The notes under the pieces were generated by a model, which saw only the letters and a program-made list of their open reading frames with translations, did not search any database and was not told the origin of the DNA. This document shows, piece by piece, positions 18,534 through 26,379 of a stretch of DNA of 64,000 nt. Both the position numbers and the translations under genes were made by a program. This DNA is from Paracoccus sp. M683 (GTDB taxonomy: Bacteria; Pseudomonadota; Alphaproteobacteria; Rhodobacterales; Rhodobacteraceae). Numbering within the stretch: the first letter of the stretch is position 1; the number at the start of each line of letters is the position of its first letter. The stretch spans positions 314,226 through 378,225 of the forward strand of contig NZ_VKDF01000001.1 in assembly GCF_007096355.1 (NCBI RefSeq), given 5' to 3'.

Positions 18534-18815
18534 ATGTCCAAGCCCATCGCCCTTGTCGGCCATGCCCATACCTGCCCGGTCCATGGCGGCGGCCCGGTGA
18601 TCAATCCGGGGCAAACTCTGGTCAGGTTCAACGGCATTCCGCTGGCGGTCGAGGGCGGGCATTGCGGCTGTCCGGGCACGCCACCGCTGCCAGATCCGAT
18701 GGTGAAAGGATCCAGCAGCGTCAAGATCAACGGGCGCGGCGTCATGCGCGTCGGTGATCAGACCGCCCATGGCGGCAAGATCGTCATGGGCGTGCCGACC
18801 CTGCGGTCTGACTGA
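18534..18815 (+). CDS. PAAR-domain protein
   Basis: A 93-residue protein made almost entirely of a PAAR fold, the small zinc-containing cone that caps VgrG spikes of type VI secretion systems. It shows the repeated Gly-rich turns, V-N/I-N-G signatures (R-F-N-G-I-P-L-A and K-I-N-G-R-G-V-M-R-V-G-D), and His/Cys candidates for metal binding in H-A-H-T-C-P-V-H and G-G-H-C-G-C-P-G. AGGA lies six bases before the ATG. No VgrG, effector or sheath gene is adjacent, so it is an orphan here; a T6SS elsewhere in the genome is implied but not shown. Confidence 0.85.
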   Translation: MSKPIALVGHAHTCPVHGGGPVINPGQTLVRFNGIPLAVEGGHCGCPGTPPLPDPMVKGSSSVKINGRGVMRVGDQTAHGGKIVMGVPTLRSD

Positions 18816-18874
18816 AAAGGGGCAGGCGCGCCGTGATGTTGGCGTGATGCCCGCCTGTCGGGCGACCCTCTGGC

Positions 18875-19240
18875 TTATGCGCCCTGGTCCTGTTCATCCT
18901 TGGCCCACAGATAGCCGATGAACGCGCCCTTGACGTAGCGCAGCAGCACCAGCGTCATCACCGTGGTGATGCCCCCCAGAACCAGCAGCATGGTGACCGG
19001 GTCGGACCGGAACACGACCCAGGTAAAGCCGATCATCGGAATCAGCAGCAGCATGACGATTGTGATGGTGAAAAAGGCCGGCCCGTCGGCCGCCGGATAG
19101 GCCCCCAATGGCTCGCCGCAATGCGCGCATTCGTCAACCACAGCCAGATAGCCCTTGAACATATGCCCCTGCCCGCAGGTCGGGCAGCGTCCGAAAAAGC
19201 CGCGGCGCAGCGCAAGGCCCATATCACGTTCTTCGGTCAT
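18875..19240 (-). CDS. DUF983 family membrane protein
   Basis: A 121-residue protein of the DUF983 family, common in alphaproteobacteria and of unknown function. It has two CxxC/CxxC zinc-ribbon-like pairs (G-R-C-P-T-C-G and D-E-C-A-H-C-G) near residues 18-42, then two membrane helices (about 55-75 and 80-103). The ATG at 19240 was chosen because GGAAG precedes it; an ATG twelve bases upstream lacks a site. It is divergent from a MocR-type regulator, and the two promoters overlap within a palindromic region, so it may be regulated by that protein. Confidence 0.8.
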   Translation of the reverse strand: MTEERDMGLALRRGFFGRCPTCGQGHMFKGYLAVVDECAHCGEPLGAYPAADGPAFFTITIVMLLLIPMIGFTWVVFRSDPVTMLLVLGGITTVMTLVLLRYVKGAFIGYLWAKDEQDQGA

Positions 19241-19321
19241 CGTCGCTTCCATTTGAACCCCCGTCTCAGCCAGCGCTCGCCCATCGGGGCGAAGAATCGC
19301 TTTCGCTATGCGTATGGTATA

Positions 19322-19358
19322 TATTGTATGGATTTGACATGTCAATGCCCATACAATA
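19322..19358. promoter_or_regulatory. MocR operator: dyad with back-to-back -35 boxes
   Basis: TATTGTATGG (19322-19331) and CCATACAATA (19349-19358) are perfect 10-bp inverted arms. Between them lies the palindrome TTGACATGTCAA (19334-19345), which supplies a consensus -35 TTGACA on each strand: one towards the MocR gene (TACATA as a weak -10 at 17 bases) and one towards the DUF983 gene (TATATA at 16 bases). A regulator bound to the arms would cover both divergent promoters. Confidence 0.65.
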
Positions 19359-19390
19359 CATAAGACGCATATGCAGAAGGTAGAAATCAC

Positions 19391-20749
19391 ATGTGGGTTC
19401 CGCGATCCGCGCCCGCGCGGCTGAAATATCTGGGCATCGTCGAGGCGCTGGATGCCGATATCCGCGCCGGGCGGGTCATGCCGGGTGATCGCCTGCCGCC
19501 GCAGCGCGCCGTGGCCGAGGCTTTGGGCGTCGATCTGACAACGGTGACGCGCGCCTTCAACGAGGCGCGGCGGCGCGGGCTGATCTCGGCGCAGGCAGGG
19601 CGTGGCACCTTTGTCAGCGAGGAAATGGCCAGCGAGGGGCGGCTGATCGACCTCAGCATGAACGTGCCGCCGCAGCCTGAATCCATCGACTTTCGCAAGT
19701 TGATCCCGCAGGATCTGGCGGCGTTGCTGAATGCCCCCCGAGGGCTGATGGCGCTGCAATATCAGGACAGCACCGGCACGCCGCCAAGCCGCCAGGCCGC
19801 CGCGCGCTGGCTGGAAACGCGGACCGGACCGATCCCGGCCGACCGGGTGCTGGTGACGGCAGGCGCGCAAGGGGCGCTGTCGGCGCTATGCGCCACGCTG
19901 CTGCGCGCCGGTCAGTCAATCGCGACGGGGGCGCTGACCTATCCGGGGCTGAAGGCGATTGCCGCGCAGCAGGGGCTGAACCTGGTCCCGCTGGACATGG
20001 ACGCGGATGGCCTGCTGCCCGAGTCCTTTGACCGTGCCTGCCGCAGCCATACAATTCGCGCATTGTATGTGACACCCAGCATCGACAACCCGACAACGGC
20101 CACCCTGCCCGCGGACCGCCGCCGCGCGCTGGTCGCGCTGGCCCGGCAGCATCAGGTGACCATCTTCGAGGACGATCCCTATGCGCCCCTGCGACCCACC
20201 CGGTTGCCATCGCTGATCGAACTGGCACCAGAACGGTGCTGGCATATCGCCTCGCTGTCGAAATGCGTGACGCCGACGCTGCGCGTGGCCCATGTCGTCG
20301 CCCCCAACCCGACCGAGGCCCTGCGGCTGGCCGCCACACTGCGCGCCACCGTGCTGATGGCGCCGCCGCTGATGGCGGCGCTGACAGGCAGGTGGATCGT
20401 CGATGGCCGGCTTGAACAGATCGCGCTGGCCGTCCGGGCCGAGAACGTCGCCCGGCAGCGGCTGGCGCGCAGGGTGTTGTCGGGCTGCGACTTTGCCGCC
20501 GACCCCCATGGGCATCACCTGTGGCTGCACCTGCCGCATCACTGGCGCGCAGCCGATTTCGCGGACCATGCGGTGCGGGCCGGTGTTTCGGTCGTGTCCT
20601 CGGCGGCCTTTGCCACCGGGGCACAACCCGTCCACGCCGTCAGGGTCTCGCTTGGTGTCGCGCTGGACCGGAGCGATCTGGAAGACGGGCTGGATCAGCT
20701 GGCACAGCTGATCGGCCAGCCCGCGATCGGGGCCGGGATGGTCGTCTAA
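19391..20749 (+). CDS. MocR-type GntR regulator with aminotransferase-like domain
   Basis: A 452-residue fusion of a GntR winged helix (about 5-75, with [13 protein letters not shown] and T-V-T-R-A-F) and a fold-type I aminotransferase-like domain that binds PLP. The PLP Lys is in [10 protein letters not shown]. MocR proteins use PLP or its adducts as effectors and control vitamin B6, taurine, GABA or other amine pathways; nothing adjacent identifies this one. It faces the DUF983 gene across a dyad, and the same CATACAAT/ATTGTATG words recur as a palindrome inside its own coding sequence. GAAGG lies ten bases before the ATG. Confidence 0.88.
   Translation: MWVPRSAPARLKYLGIVEALDADIRAGRVMPGDRLPPQRAVAEALGVDLTTVTRAFNEARRRGLISAQAGRGTFVSEEMASEGRLIDLSMNVPPQPESIDFRKLIPQDLAALLNAPRGLMALQYQDSTGTPPSRQAAARWLETRTGPIPADRVLVTAGAQGALSALCATLLRAGQSIATGALTYPGLKAIAAQQGLNLVPLDMDADGLLPESFDRACRSHTIRALYVTPSIDNPTTATLPADRRRALVALARQHQVTIFEDDPYAPLRPTRLPSLIELAPERCWHIASLSKCVTPTLRVAHVVAPNPTEALRLAATLRATVLMAPPLMAALTGRWIVDGRLEQIALAVRAENVARQRLARRVLSGCDFAADPHGHHLWLHLPHHWRAADFADHAVRAGVSVVSSAAFATGAQPVHAVRVSLGVALDRSDLEDGLDQLAQLIGQPAIGAGMVV
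20048..20069. promoter_or_regulatory. Intragenic palindrome CATACAAT-N6-ATTGTATG
   Basis: A perfect 8-bp inverted repeat with a six-base spacer inside the MocR gene, about 660 bases into the coding sequence. The half-sites are identical to those of the upstream operator at 19322-19358. In a GC-rich gene this AT-rich word is conspicuous and suggests a second binding site used for looping or roadblock repression. Confidence 0.5.
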
Positions 20750-20768
20750 GGACCACCCGGCAAGCCGA

Positions 20769-21935
20769 TCAGGCCAACAATGCCTGTGCCATATCGGCGG
20801 TGACGGGCTGTCCGGCCCCCAGCAGTTTGCGCGTTTTCATATGCACGCGGGCATTGTTCACCGTTTCAACCGCCGTCAGCCTGTCCCCGGCGTCAAAACG
20901 GAACACGATCTGATCCGCCATCTGCTCGGCCCGGTCCTCGGGCTGGGCAAGGCCCGCGATCTGCAATTTGAAATCCGCCTGATCCGACCAGAACCACGGC
21001 AGCGCGGCATAGGCGCCGGGCGTTCCGCCGGTCAGCCGGGCGGCGATGTGGCGGGCGTGATCGGTGGCCGCCTGAACGCTTTCCAGCCGGACACGCCGGC
21101 CGCTGCGGGCATCGGGGAAACTGGCGCAATCGCCCAGTGCCGAAATCTGCGGATCCGAAGTCAGCAGCTGCTCATCCACGGCAATGCCATTGTCGCATGC
21201 CAGGCCCGCGGCCTCGGCCAGGGCGCTGTGCGGGCGCACACCGGCGGCCAGCAGAACGTCATCCGCCTCAAGCAGCGCGCCACCTGCCAGCGCCATACCG
21301 CGCGGATCCAGCGCAGCACAGGGATCGCCCAAAAGAACGGTGGTGCCAATCTGGCGATGCATGTCCAGGAACAATTGTGACATCTGCGGCGAGACGGCGC
21401 GGGACATCAGCCGGGGCGCGGCCTCGGCCACCGTCACATCATGCCCTAACTTGCGGGCCACGGCGGCAAATTCCAGCCCGATGAAGCCGCCGCCGATCAC
21501 GGCAAAGCGGCGCTTGCCCTGGATGCGGTCGCGCAGCCGGTCGGCATCGGCCAGCGTGCGCAGATCCATCGCCCGGTCCAGCCCCGGAATCGGCGGGCGC
21601 AGATTGCCGGCGCCGGTGGCAAGGATCAGATGCTCATAGGGCAGCTCGCCCGCACTGGTCACCACGCGGCTGCCCTGCCGGTCGATCACCGTCACCCGCG
21701 TTTCGGGCAGATAACGGATATCCTTCGAGGCATAGAACTCGGCCGCGCGCAGGGCCAGCGCCTCGGGCTTGCCGTCCTGCATATAGGCCTTGGACAGTGG
21801 CGGGCGCTGATAGGGCAGACCGGGTTCATCCCCGATCAGCGTCAGCTGCCCCCCATAGCCCAGCTGGCGCAGCGAGGCGGCGGCCTGAAGCCCGCCCTGC
21901 CCCGCACCGACGATAACGACCGGTCCTTGCAGCAT
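20769..21935 (-). CDS. FAD-dependent ferredoxin reductase of a class I P450 system
   Basis: A 388-residue flavoprotein like putidaredoxin or rhodocoxin reductase that passes electrons from NAD(P)H to the adjacent 2Fe-2S ferredoxin. It has the FAD dinucleotide fold V-V-I-V-G-A-G-Q-G-G at the N-terminus, the NAD(P)H fold F-A-V-I-G-G-G-F-I-G-L-E near 150, and the FAD-binding A-L-G-D-C-A motif near 275. I used the ATG at 21935; a GTG two codons upstream is an alternative. It is the third gene in the order P450, ferredoxin, reductase, with a ten-base gap, which makes its partner assignment firm. Confidence 0.9.
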   Translation of the reverse strand: MLQGPVVIVGAGQGGLQAAASLRQLGYGGQLTLIGDEPGLPYQRPPLSKAYMQDGKPEALALRAAEFYASKDIRYLPETRVTVIDRQGSRVVTSAGELPYEHLILATGAGNLRPPIPGLDRAMDLRTLADADRLRDRIQGKRRFAVIGGGFIGLEFAAVARKLGHDVTVAEAAPRLMSRAVSPQMSQLFLDMHRQIGTTVLLGDPCAALDPRGMALAGGALLEADDVLLAAGVRPHSALAEAAGLACDNGIAVDEQLLTSDPQISALGDCASFPDARSGRRVRLESVQAATDHARHIAARLTGGTPGAYAALPWFWSDQADFKLQIAGLAQPEDRAEQMADQIVFRFDAGDRLTAVETVNNARVHMKTRKLLGAGQPVTADMAQALLA

Positions 21936-21950
21936 GGCCACCGACCCCGA

Positions 21951-22274
21951 TCAGAACTGTTCTTCCGGCATATGGACGACAAGGCCGTCCATCGCCGGGG
22001 TCAGCTTGATCTGGCAGGACAGGCGCGAATTGGCACGCACCTCGCTGGCGGCGCCTTCCAGCATGTCATCCTCGTCATGCTGACGCTCGCCCGTCTTGCT
22101 GATCCAGGCATCGTCGACATAGCAATGACAGGTCGCACACATCATCGAGCCGCCACATTCACCGACGATCCCGTCGACATCATGGGCAACCGCCGCATGC
22201 ATGACGCTGCTGCCCTCGTCGCCCTCGACCGTGGTTTCGGTTCCGTCAGCGGCAATATAGGTCACTTTCACCAT
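21951..22274 (-). CDS. 2Fe-2S ferredoxin, putidaredoxin-like
   Basis: A 107-residue adrenodoxin/putidaredoxin-type ferredoxin. The cluster ligands are visible as C-x5-C-x2-C (C-G-G-S-M-M-C-A-T-C) near residues 39-48 and the fourth Cys in R-L-S-C-Q near 86. The ATG at 22274 has GGGAGAG upstream and gives the normal family length; sequence further upstream is antisense to the P450 end. It carries electrons from the reductase to the cytochrome P450 encoded on either side in the same operon. Confidence 0.93.
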   Translation of the reverse strand: MVKVTYIAADGTETTVEGDEGSSVMHAAVAHDVDGIVGECGGSMMCATCHCYVDDAWISKTGERQHDEDDMLEGAASEVRANSRLSCQIKLTPAMDGLVVHMPEEQF

Positions 22275-22318
22275 TGGTGTTCTCTCCCTGGCGTTAAGTC
22301 TGGCTGGTTGAGGGCCGG

Positions 22319-23497
22319 TCAGCCCATGATGACCGGCATGTTGATCGGGCCGCGGAAACCAAATCCGCGCCACATGACCGCCGAAGGGTCGGGCAGGCGC
22401 ATGTTCGGGAACCGCTCGAACAGCAGCGGCGCCATGATCTTGCCCACGGTGCGGCGCGCCGTATGGGAACCTGCGCAGTGATGTGGACCGTTGCCGAATG
22501 CCTGATGCTGGTTCTTGTCGCGATAGACTATGAAATCCTCGGCATTGTCGCCAAACACCTCTTCGTCGCGATTGGCCGATGCCTGGATGGTCATCACCGT
22601 GTCGCCCTTGGGGATGTCAAAGCCGCGGATCTGCGTGTCGCGCGTCACCAGACGGGAACTGGCCTGAATCGGCGCAACCCAACGGACGGCCTCTTCAAAG
22701 GCCTTGCCCCAATCGTCGCCCTCGCGGACCTGTTCCAACTGGTCGGGATTGGTCAGCATGCCATAGACCAGCGTGGCCAGCGCATCGCGCGGTTCATTGA
22801 TGCCGCCGCCAATGGCGATCTTGATGTTGGAATAGATCTGGCTGCGCGGAATCGGATCATCGGCATTCACCATGACCGAAAAAGCCGAGGCATCGGGTTC
22901 GGCCCGCACCCGGTCGACCACCTTGTCGAACATGGCGTTCATCTCGTCATTGGCCCTGTCGGTGACCTCGAACGGTTCGGGGCGCCAGTCGAAATTGCCC
23001 GATCCGTCGATCAGGTTCTGCGACCAGCGGATCATCTGTTCATCCGTCGCCTCGGGGATGCCAAGGATATGGGCCAGAATGCGCGCGGCGACCGGGCCGC
23101 AAAGGTCGGTGAACAGATCAGCCGGGCCTTCCTTGGGCAGCCGGTCCAGATATTCGACCGCCAGTTTTTCATAAAGCGGGGCCCATTCGCATTGGATGAC
23201 CTTGGGCGTCAGCGCGGGCATCATCGCCTTGCGTTCGCGCAAATGGTCGGCGCCATCCTTGCGCATCAGCGTATGGGCACGGAAGGCCGGCTGCATCGGC
23301 GTGCGCGGATCGTCCGAACTGAACAACTCGGGGTCGTCCTTGACCATCTTGGTATCCGCCGCCTTGACCAGAAAGGTCCGATGGACCGACGGAACACGGA
23401 CCACGGGCGTATCGGCCCGCATGCGGCGATAGATCGGATAGGGATCCAGCGTCAGTTGATCAAAGCTGATGTCGTCATTCACAGGTGCTAGCGGCAT
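22319..23497 (-). CDS. Cytochrome P450 monooxygenase
   Basis: A 392-residue soluble bacterial P450. The heme-binding loop is F-G-N-G-P-H-H-C-A-G with Cys341 as thiolate ligand; the K-helix E-x-x-R is E-A-V-R; the ERR-triad Arg follows. The I helix reads I-A-I-G-G-G-I-N-E-P-R-D, so the usual acid-Thr pair that protonates oxygen is replaced by Asn-Glu. GGGGGG precedes the ATG. With the ferredoxin and reductase genes it makes a complete class I system. The divergent LysR gene and the TRAP transporter beyond it suggest catabolism of an imported compound, but the substrate is unknown. Confidence 0.92.
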   Translation of the reverse strand: MPLAPVNDDISFDQLTLDPYPIYRRMRADTPVVRVPSVHRTFLVKAADTKMVKDDPELFSSDDPRTPMQPAFRAHTLMRKDGADHLRERKAMMPALTPKVIQCEWAPLYEKLAVEYLDRLPKEGPADLFTDLCGPVAARILAHILGIPEATDEQMIRWSQNLIDGSGNFDWRPEPFEVTDRANDEMNAMFDKVVDRVRAEPDASAFSVMVNADDPIPRSQIYSNIKIAIGGGINEPRDALATLVYGMLTNPDQLEQVREGDDWGKAFEEAVRWVAPIQASSRLVTRDTQIRGFDIPKGDTVMTIQASANRDEEVFGDNAEDFIVYRDKNQHQAFGNGPHHCAGSHTARRTVGKIMAPLLFERFPNMRLPDPSAVMWRGFGFRGPINMPVIMG

Positions 23498-23537
23498 ATT
23501 TCCCCCCTCTCGCTGGCTGATTCACGCTAGCAATCGC

Positions 23538-23567
23538 TTGACTATGCATCAATGCGATGCATTTTAT
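23538..23567 (+). promoter_or_regulatory. LysR promoter with dyad in the spacer
   Basis: TTGACT (23538-23543) and TTTTAT (23562-23567) are spaced by 18 bases for transcription of the LysR gene. The spacer holds ATGCAT-N7-ATGCAT (23544-23562), containing a T-N11-A core as in LysR-type sites. Binding here would block the regulator's own promoter and position it to activate the divergent P450 operon. Confidence 0.5.
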
Positions 23568-23599
23568 CATGCCCATCAAATCCATTGATGGACAGCGTG

Positions 23600-24547
23600 A
23601 TGACACGCCCTGCCGCCGACCCTCTCAGCCTGGATTTCGCGACGCTCAGGACGCTTTGCACCGTGCATGATTCCGGCTCGTTCACAGCTGCGGCGCAAGA
23701 GATCGGCGTGAACCAATCCGCCATCAGCTATACGGTCGAGCGGCTGCGCAGCGCCTTTCACGACCCGCTTTTCGTGCGCGAGAAGGGGCGGCAGATCGCC
23801 ACCGATCGCTGCCGGCAGATCATCGAGCAGGTGCGGCCGATGCTGGCGACGCTGGACCGCCTGGCCCGCCCCGAGGAATTTGACCCGGCCCGCACCCGCC
23901 AGCGGTTGACGCTGGCCTGCAATTACTACGAGCGGTTGCTGATCGTGCCGCTTCTGGTGCGCGAGCTGCGCCGACATGCGCCAGGGATCGAGCTGGTGGT
24001 GATAAACGCGCGCGGCACCGGGCCGGAACGTATGCTGCGCGGCGATTCCGATCTGCTGATCGGCCCGCGACCCACGGTGCAGACCGGCGTTTACGTCAGC
24101 CGGCTGTGCCGCGAGGATTATGTCTGCCTGCTGGACCCCGCCCATCCCAAGGCCGACACGGCGCTGAGCATCGACGACTATCTGTCGCTGGACCTGATCG
24201 ACATCACCTATGAGGGAAACTGGGTCTCGCCCTATATCACGGAATTGCAGGCCATGGGGCACCGGCTGCGCCCGGCGCTGATGGTGCCCAGTCCGGCCGG
24301 GGTATCGCGGCTGGTCCAGGGATCGACGCTGGTGGCGACGGTGCCGCGCCGGCTGGCGCATCAGATCGGTCAGGGGCTGCGGATCGTCGATTGCCCGGTG
24401 CGTGGGCAATTCGACATCACGCTGGTCTGGCCGCCGCGCTTTCATGCCGATGCGATGCATCAGTGGATGCGGGGCGTGGTGATCGGCCTCAGGCGCGAAC
24501 TTGGCGATCTGGGAGATCTGCGGCCCGCCGCGCCACAGGCAAACTAG
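23600..24547 (+). CDS. LysR-family regulator of the P450/TRAP region
   Basis: A 315-residue LysR-type regulator with an N-terminal winged helix (F-T-A-A-A-Q-E-I-G-V-N-Q-S-A-I-S-Y-T-V near 30-48) and a two-lobed effector domain. It belongs with NodD/LinR-like members (L-R-S-A-F-H-D-P-L-F-V-R). The ATG at 23600 has GGA seven bases upstream; an ATG at 23588 is possible. It is divergent from the P450 operon and its end meets the TRAP transporter genes convergently, so it probably controls one or both sets. Confidence 0.88.
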   Translation: MTRPAADPLSLDFATLRTLCTVHDSGSFTAAAQEIGVNQSAISYTVERLRSAFHDPLFVREKGRQIATDRCRQIIEQVRPMLATLDRLARPEEFDPARTRQRLTLACNYYERLLIVPLLVRELRRHAPGIELVVINARGTGPERMLRGDSDLLIGPRPTVQTGVYVSRLCREDYVCLLDPAHPKADTALSIDDYLSLDLIDITYEGNWVSPYITELQAMGHRLRPALMVPSPAGVSRLVQGSTLVATVPRRLAHQIGQGLRIVDCPVRGQFDITLVWPPRFHADAMHQWMRGVVIGLRRELGDLGDLRPAAPQAN

Positions 24548-24565
24548 CCCCGGCGCGGCGAATGG

Positions 24566-25870
24566 TCATTGCATCATCTGGCTTGGCAGGAACAGCGACA
24601 GCTGCGGCAACGCGACCAGAATCCCCAGCGTCACCAGCATCGCCACCCAGAAGGGCATGACGCCGACGAAGATCTGGCCAAGCGGCACCTTGGGCGCGAC
24701 CGATTTCACGATAAAGACGTTGATCCCCACGGGCGGCGAGATCAGCCCCATTTCCAGCGTCAGCACGACCAGCACGCCGAACCAGATCAGGTCGATGCCA
24801 AGACCCGTCACGATCGGCACGAAGATCGGCAGGGTCAGCACCAGCATGGCGAAACCTTCAAGGAAGGTCCCCAGCACCATATAGATCAGCAGGATCACGA
24901 TCAGCGTACCGATGGTCCCAAGCGGCAGCGAGGTGATTACCTCTTTGACGAAATCAGGGATATGGCTAAGCGCAAGGAACGGGTTGAAGATATGTGCCGC
25001 GATCAGGATCAGCATGACCGATGCCGTCGTGACGATGCTGTCCCGCGTCGCCTGCCACAATTGCGCCAGGCTGAGGGTGCGGGACACAAAGCCCAGGATC
25101 ACCACCGCGCCGGCGCCCACACCTGCGGCCTCGACCGGCGAGAAGAACCCGCCATAGATGCCGCCGATGGTCAGTAGTGTCAGCACGATGATCGGCAGCG
25201 CGTTGAACACCGCCCGGCTTTTCTCGGCCATGGTCGTGGCGGGACCACGCGGCCCCATCTGCGGCCGGATCAGGCACAGAACCCAGATCGTCACGAGAAA
25301 CATGCTGAGCAGCAGCAGCCCCGGAATGACCCCGGCCAGAAACAGCCGGCCGATACTTTGTTCGGACAGGATGGCATAGATGACAAAGCCGGTCGAAGGC
25401 GGGATCAGGATGCCCAGGGTGCCCCCCGCCGCCACCACCCCAGTGGACAGGCGCGGATCGTAATCATAGCGGTCCATTTCCGCCAGCGAGACCTTGCCCA
25501 TCGTCAGCGCCGAGGCGACCGACGACCCCGACAGCGCCGCAAACCCGCCGCAGCCGATCACCGTGGCGGCAGCCAGCCCGCCACGCATCTGGCCGATGAT
25601 GGCATAGGCGGCCTCGTATAAACGGCGGCTCATCCCGGTGATGCTGGCCACATTGCCCATCAGGATGAACAGCGGGATGACGATCAGTTCGGGATTCGAT
25701 GACAGGGTAAAGGATTCGGATGCCAGCAGACCAAGCGCCGCATTCAACCCGTTCAGTGCCCAGATGCCGACGAACCCGATCAGGAACATCGCAAAGGCCA
25801 CGGGAATGCGGAAGGCAAGCAGGATCAGCAGCAGCGATACGCCGGTCAGGGCAATGGCAACGGGACTCAT
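24566..25870 (-). CDS. TRAP transporter large permease, DctM family
   Basis: A 434-residue permease with about twelve or thirteen membrane segments, the ion-coupled translocation subunit of a tripartite ATP-independent periplasmic transporter. Typical DctM stretches are visible: G-S-S-V-A-S-A-L-T-M-G and G-I-L-I-P-P-S-T-G-F-V-I-Y near residues 115-170, and an acidic, Pro-rich loop G-L-I-S-P-P-V-G-I-N-V-F near 380. Its start overlaps the small-permease stop as ATGA. The associated binding-protein gene is interrupted, so function may be lost. Confidence 0.92.
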   Translation of the reverse strand: MSPVAIALTGVSLLLILLAFRIPVAFAMFLIGFVGIWALNGLNAALGLLASESFTLSSNPELIVIPLFILMGNVASITGMSRRLYEAAYAIIGQMRGGLAAATVIGCGGFAALSGSSVASALTMGKVSLAEMDRYDYDPRLSTGVVAAGGTLGILIPPSTGFVIYAILSEQSIGRLFLAGVIPGLLLLSMFLVTIWVLCLIRPQMGPRGPATTMAEKSRAVFNALPIIVLTLLTIGGIYGGFFSPVEAAGVGAGAVVILGFVSRTLSLAQLWQATRDSIVTTASVMLILIAAHIFNPFLALSHIPDFVKEVITSLPLGTIGTLIVILLIYMVLGTFLEGFAMLVLTLPIFVPIVTGLGIDLIWFGVLVVLTLEMGLISPPVGINVFIVKSVAPKVPLGQIFVGVMPFWVAMLVTLGILVALPQLSLFLPSQMMQ

Positions 25871-26379
25871 TCAACACGCCTCACTTCATGTTCGGACCGA
25901 CCCGTGATGATGAACTCGGCCGCGCGCAACAGCAGCGCCAGGCCGGTGATCAAGGCCAGCGCGACCAGCGCCCACTGGAACCATGCCAGAGGCAGGCCCA
26001 GCAGGTTGGTCCGCAGGTTCAGCATCGCGCTAAGCTGCGCGGCCTTGATCACCGCATAGCCAATGACCATAAAGATCACCCCGCCCAGCAGATCGACCAC
26101 GATGTCGATCAGATGGTTCAGCCGGGGCGAGAAATAGCGTTCGAACAGGTCGACACAGATATGTCCGCCCTGCTTGTCGCACAGCGCCATGCCGCCGAAT
26201 ACGACGATGACGAAGGCCATGGTCTCCATGTCCAGCGCACCATAAAGCGGGCTGCCAAAGGACCGGCCGACGACATCCACCAGCACGACGCCCACCAGAA
26301 ACAGCAGCGCGACCGTGCCCAGCCAGGCGGACAGGCTGATCAGCCTGTCCGTGAACGCCCTCAGCGCGGGCAGCATCAT
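25867..26379 (-). CDS. TRAP transporter small permease, DctQ family
   Basis: A 170-residue protein with four membrane helices (about 15-35, 50-68, 90-112 and 135-157), the small membrane subunit of the TRAP transporter. It lies between, and is coupled by ATGA overlaps to, the binding-protein gene (counting through its amber codon) and the large-permease gene. The overlap with the full-length frame of the binding protein shows that the ancestral operon had an intact upstream gene. Confidence 0.9.
   Translation of the reverse strand: MMLPALRAFTDRLISLSAWLGTVALLFLVGVVLVDVVGRSFGSPLYGALDMETMAFVIVVFGGMALCDKQGGHICVDLFERYFSPRLNHLIDIVVDLLGGVIFMVIGYAVIKAAQLSAMLNLRTNLLGLPLAWFQWALVALALITGLALLLRAAEFIITGRSEHEVRRVE

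Noticed and set aside
24287..24298. ATGGTGCCCAGT as a second copy of the tRNA-Leu 3' end (attachment site)
   Set aside because: Only about ten bases match, it lies within the LysR coding sequence, and the match does not extend into the T-arm.
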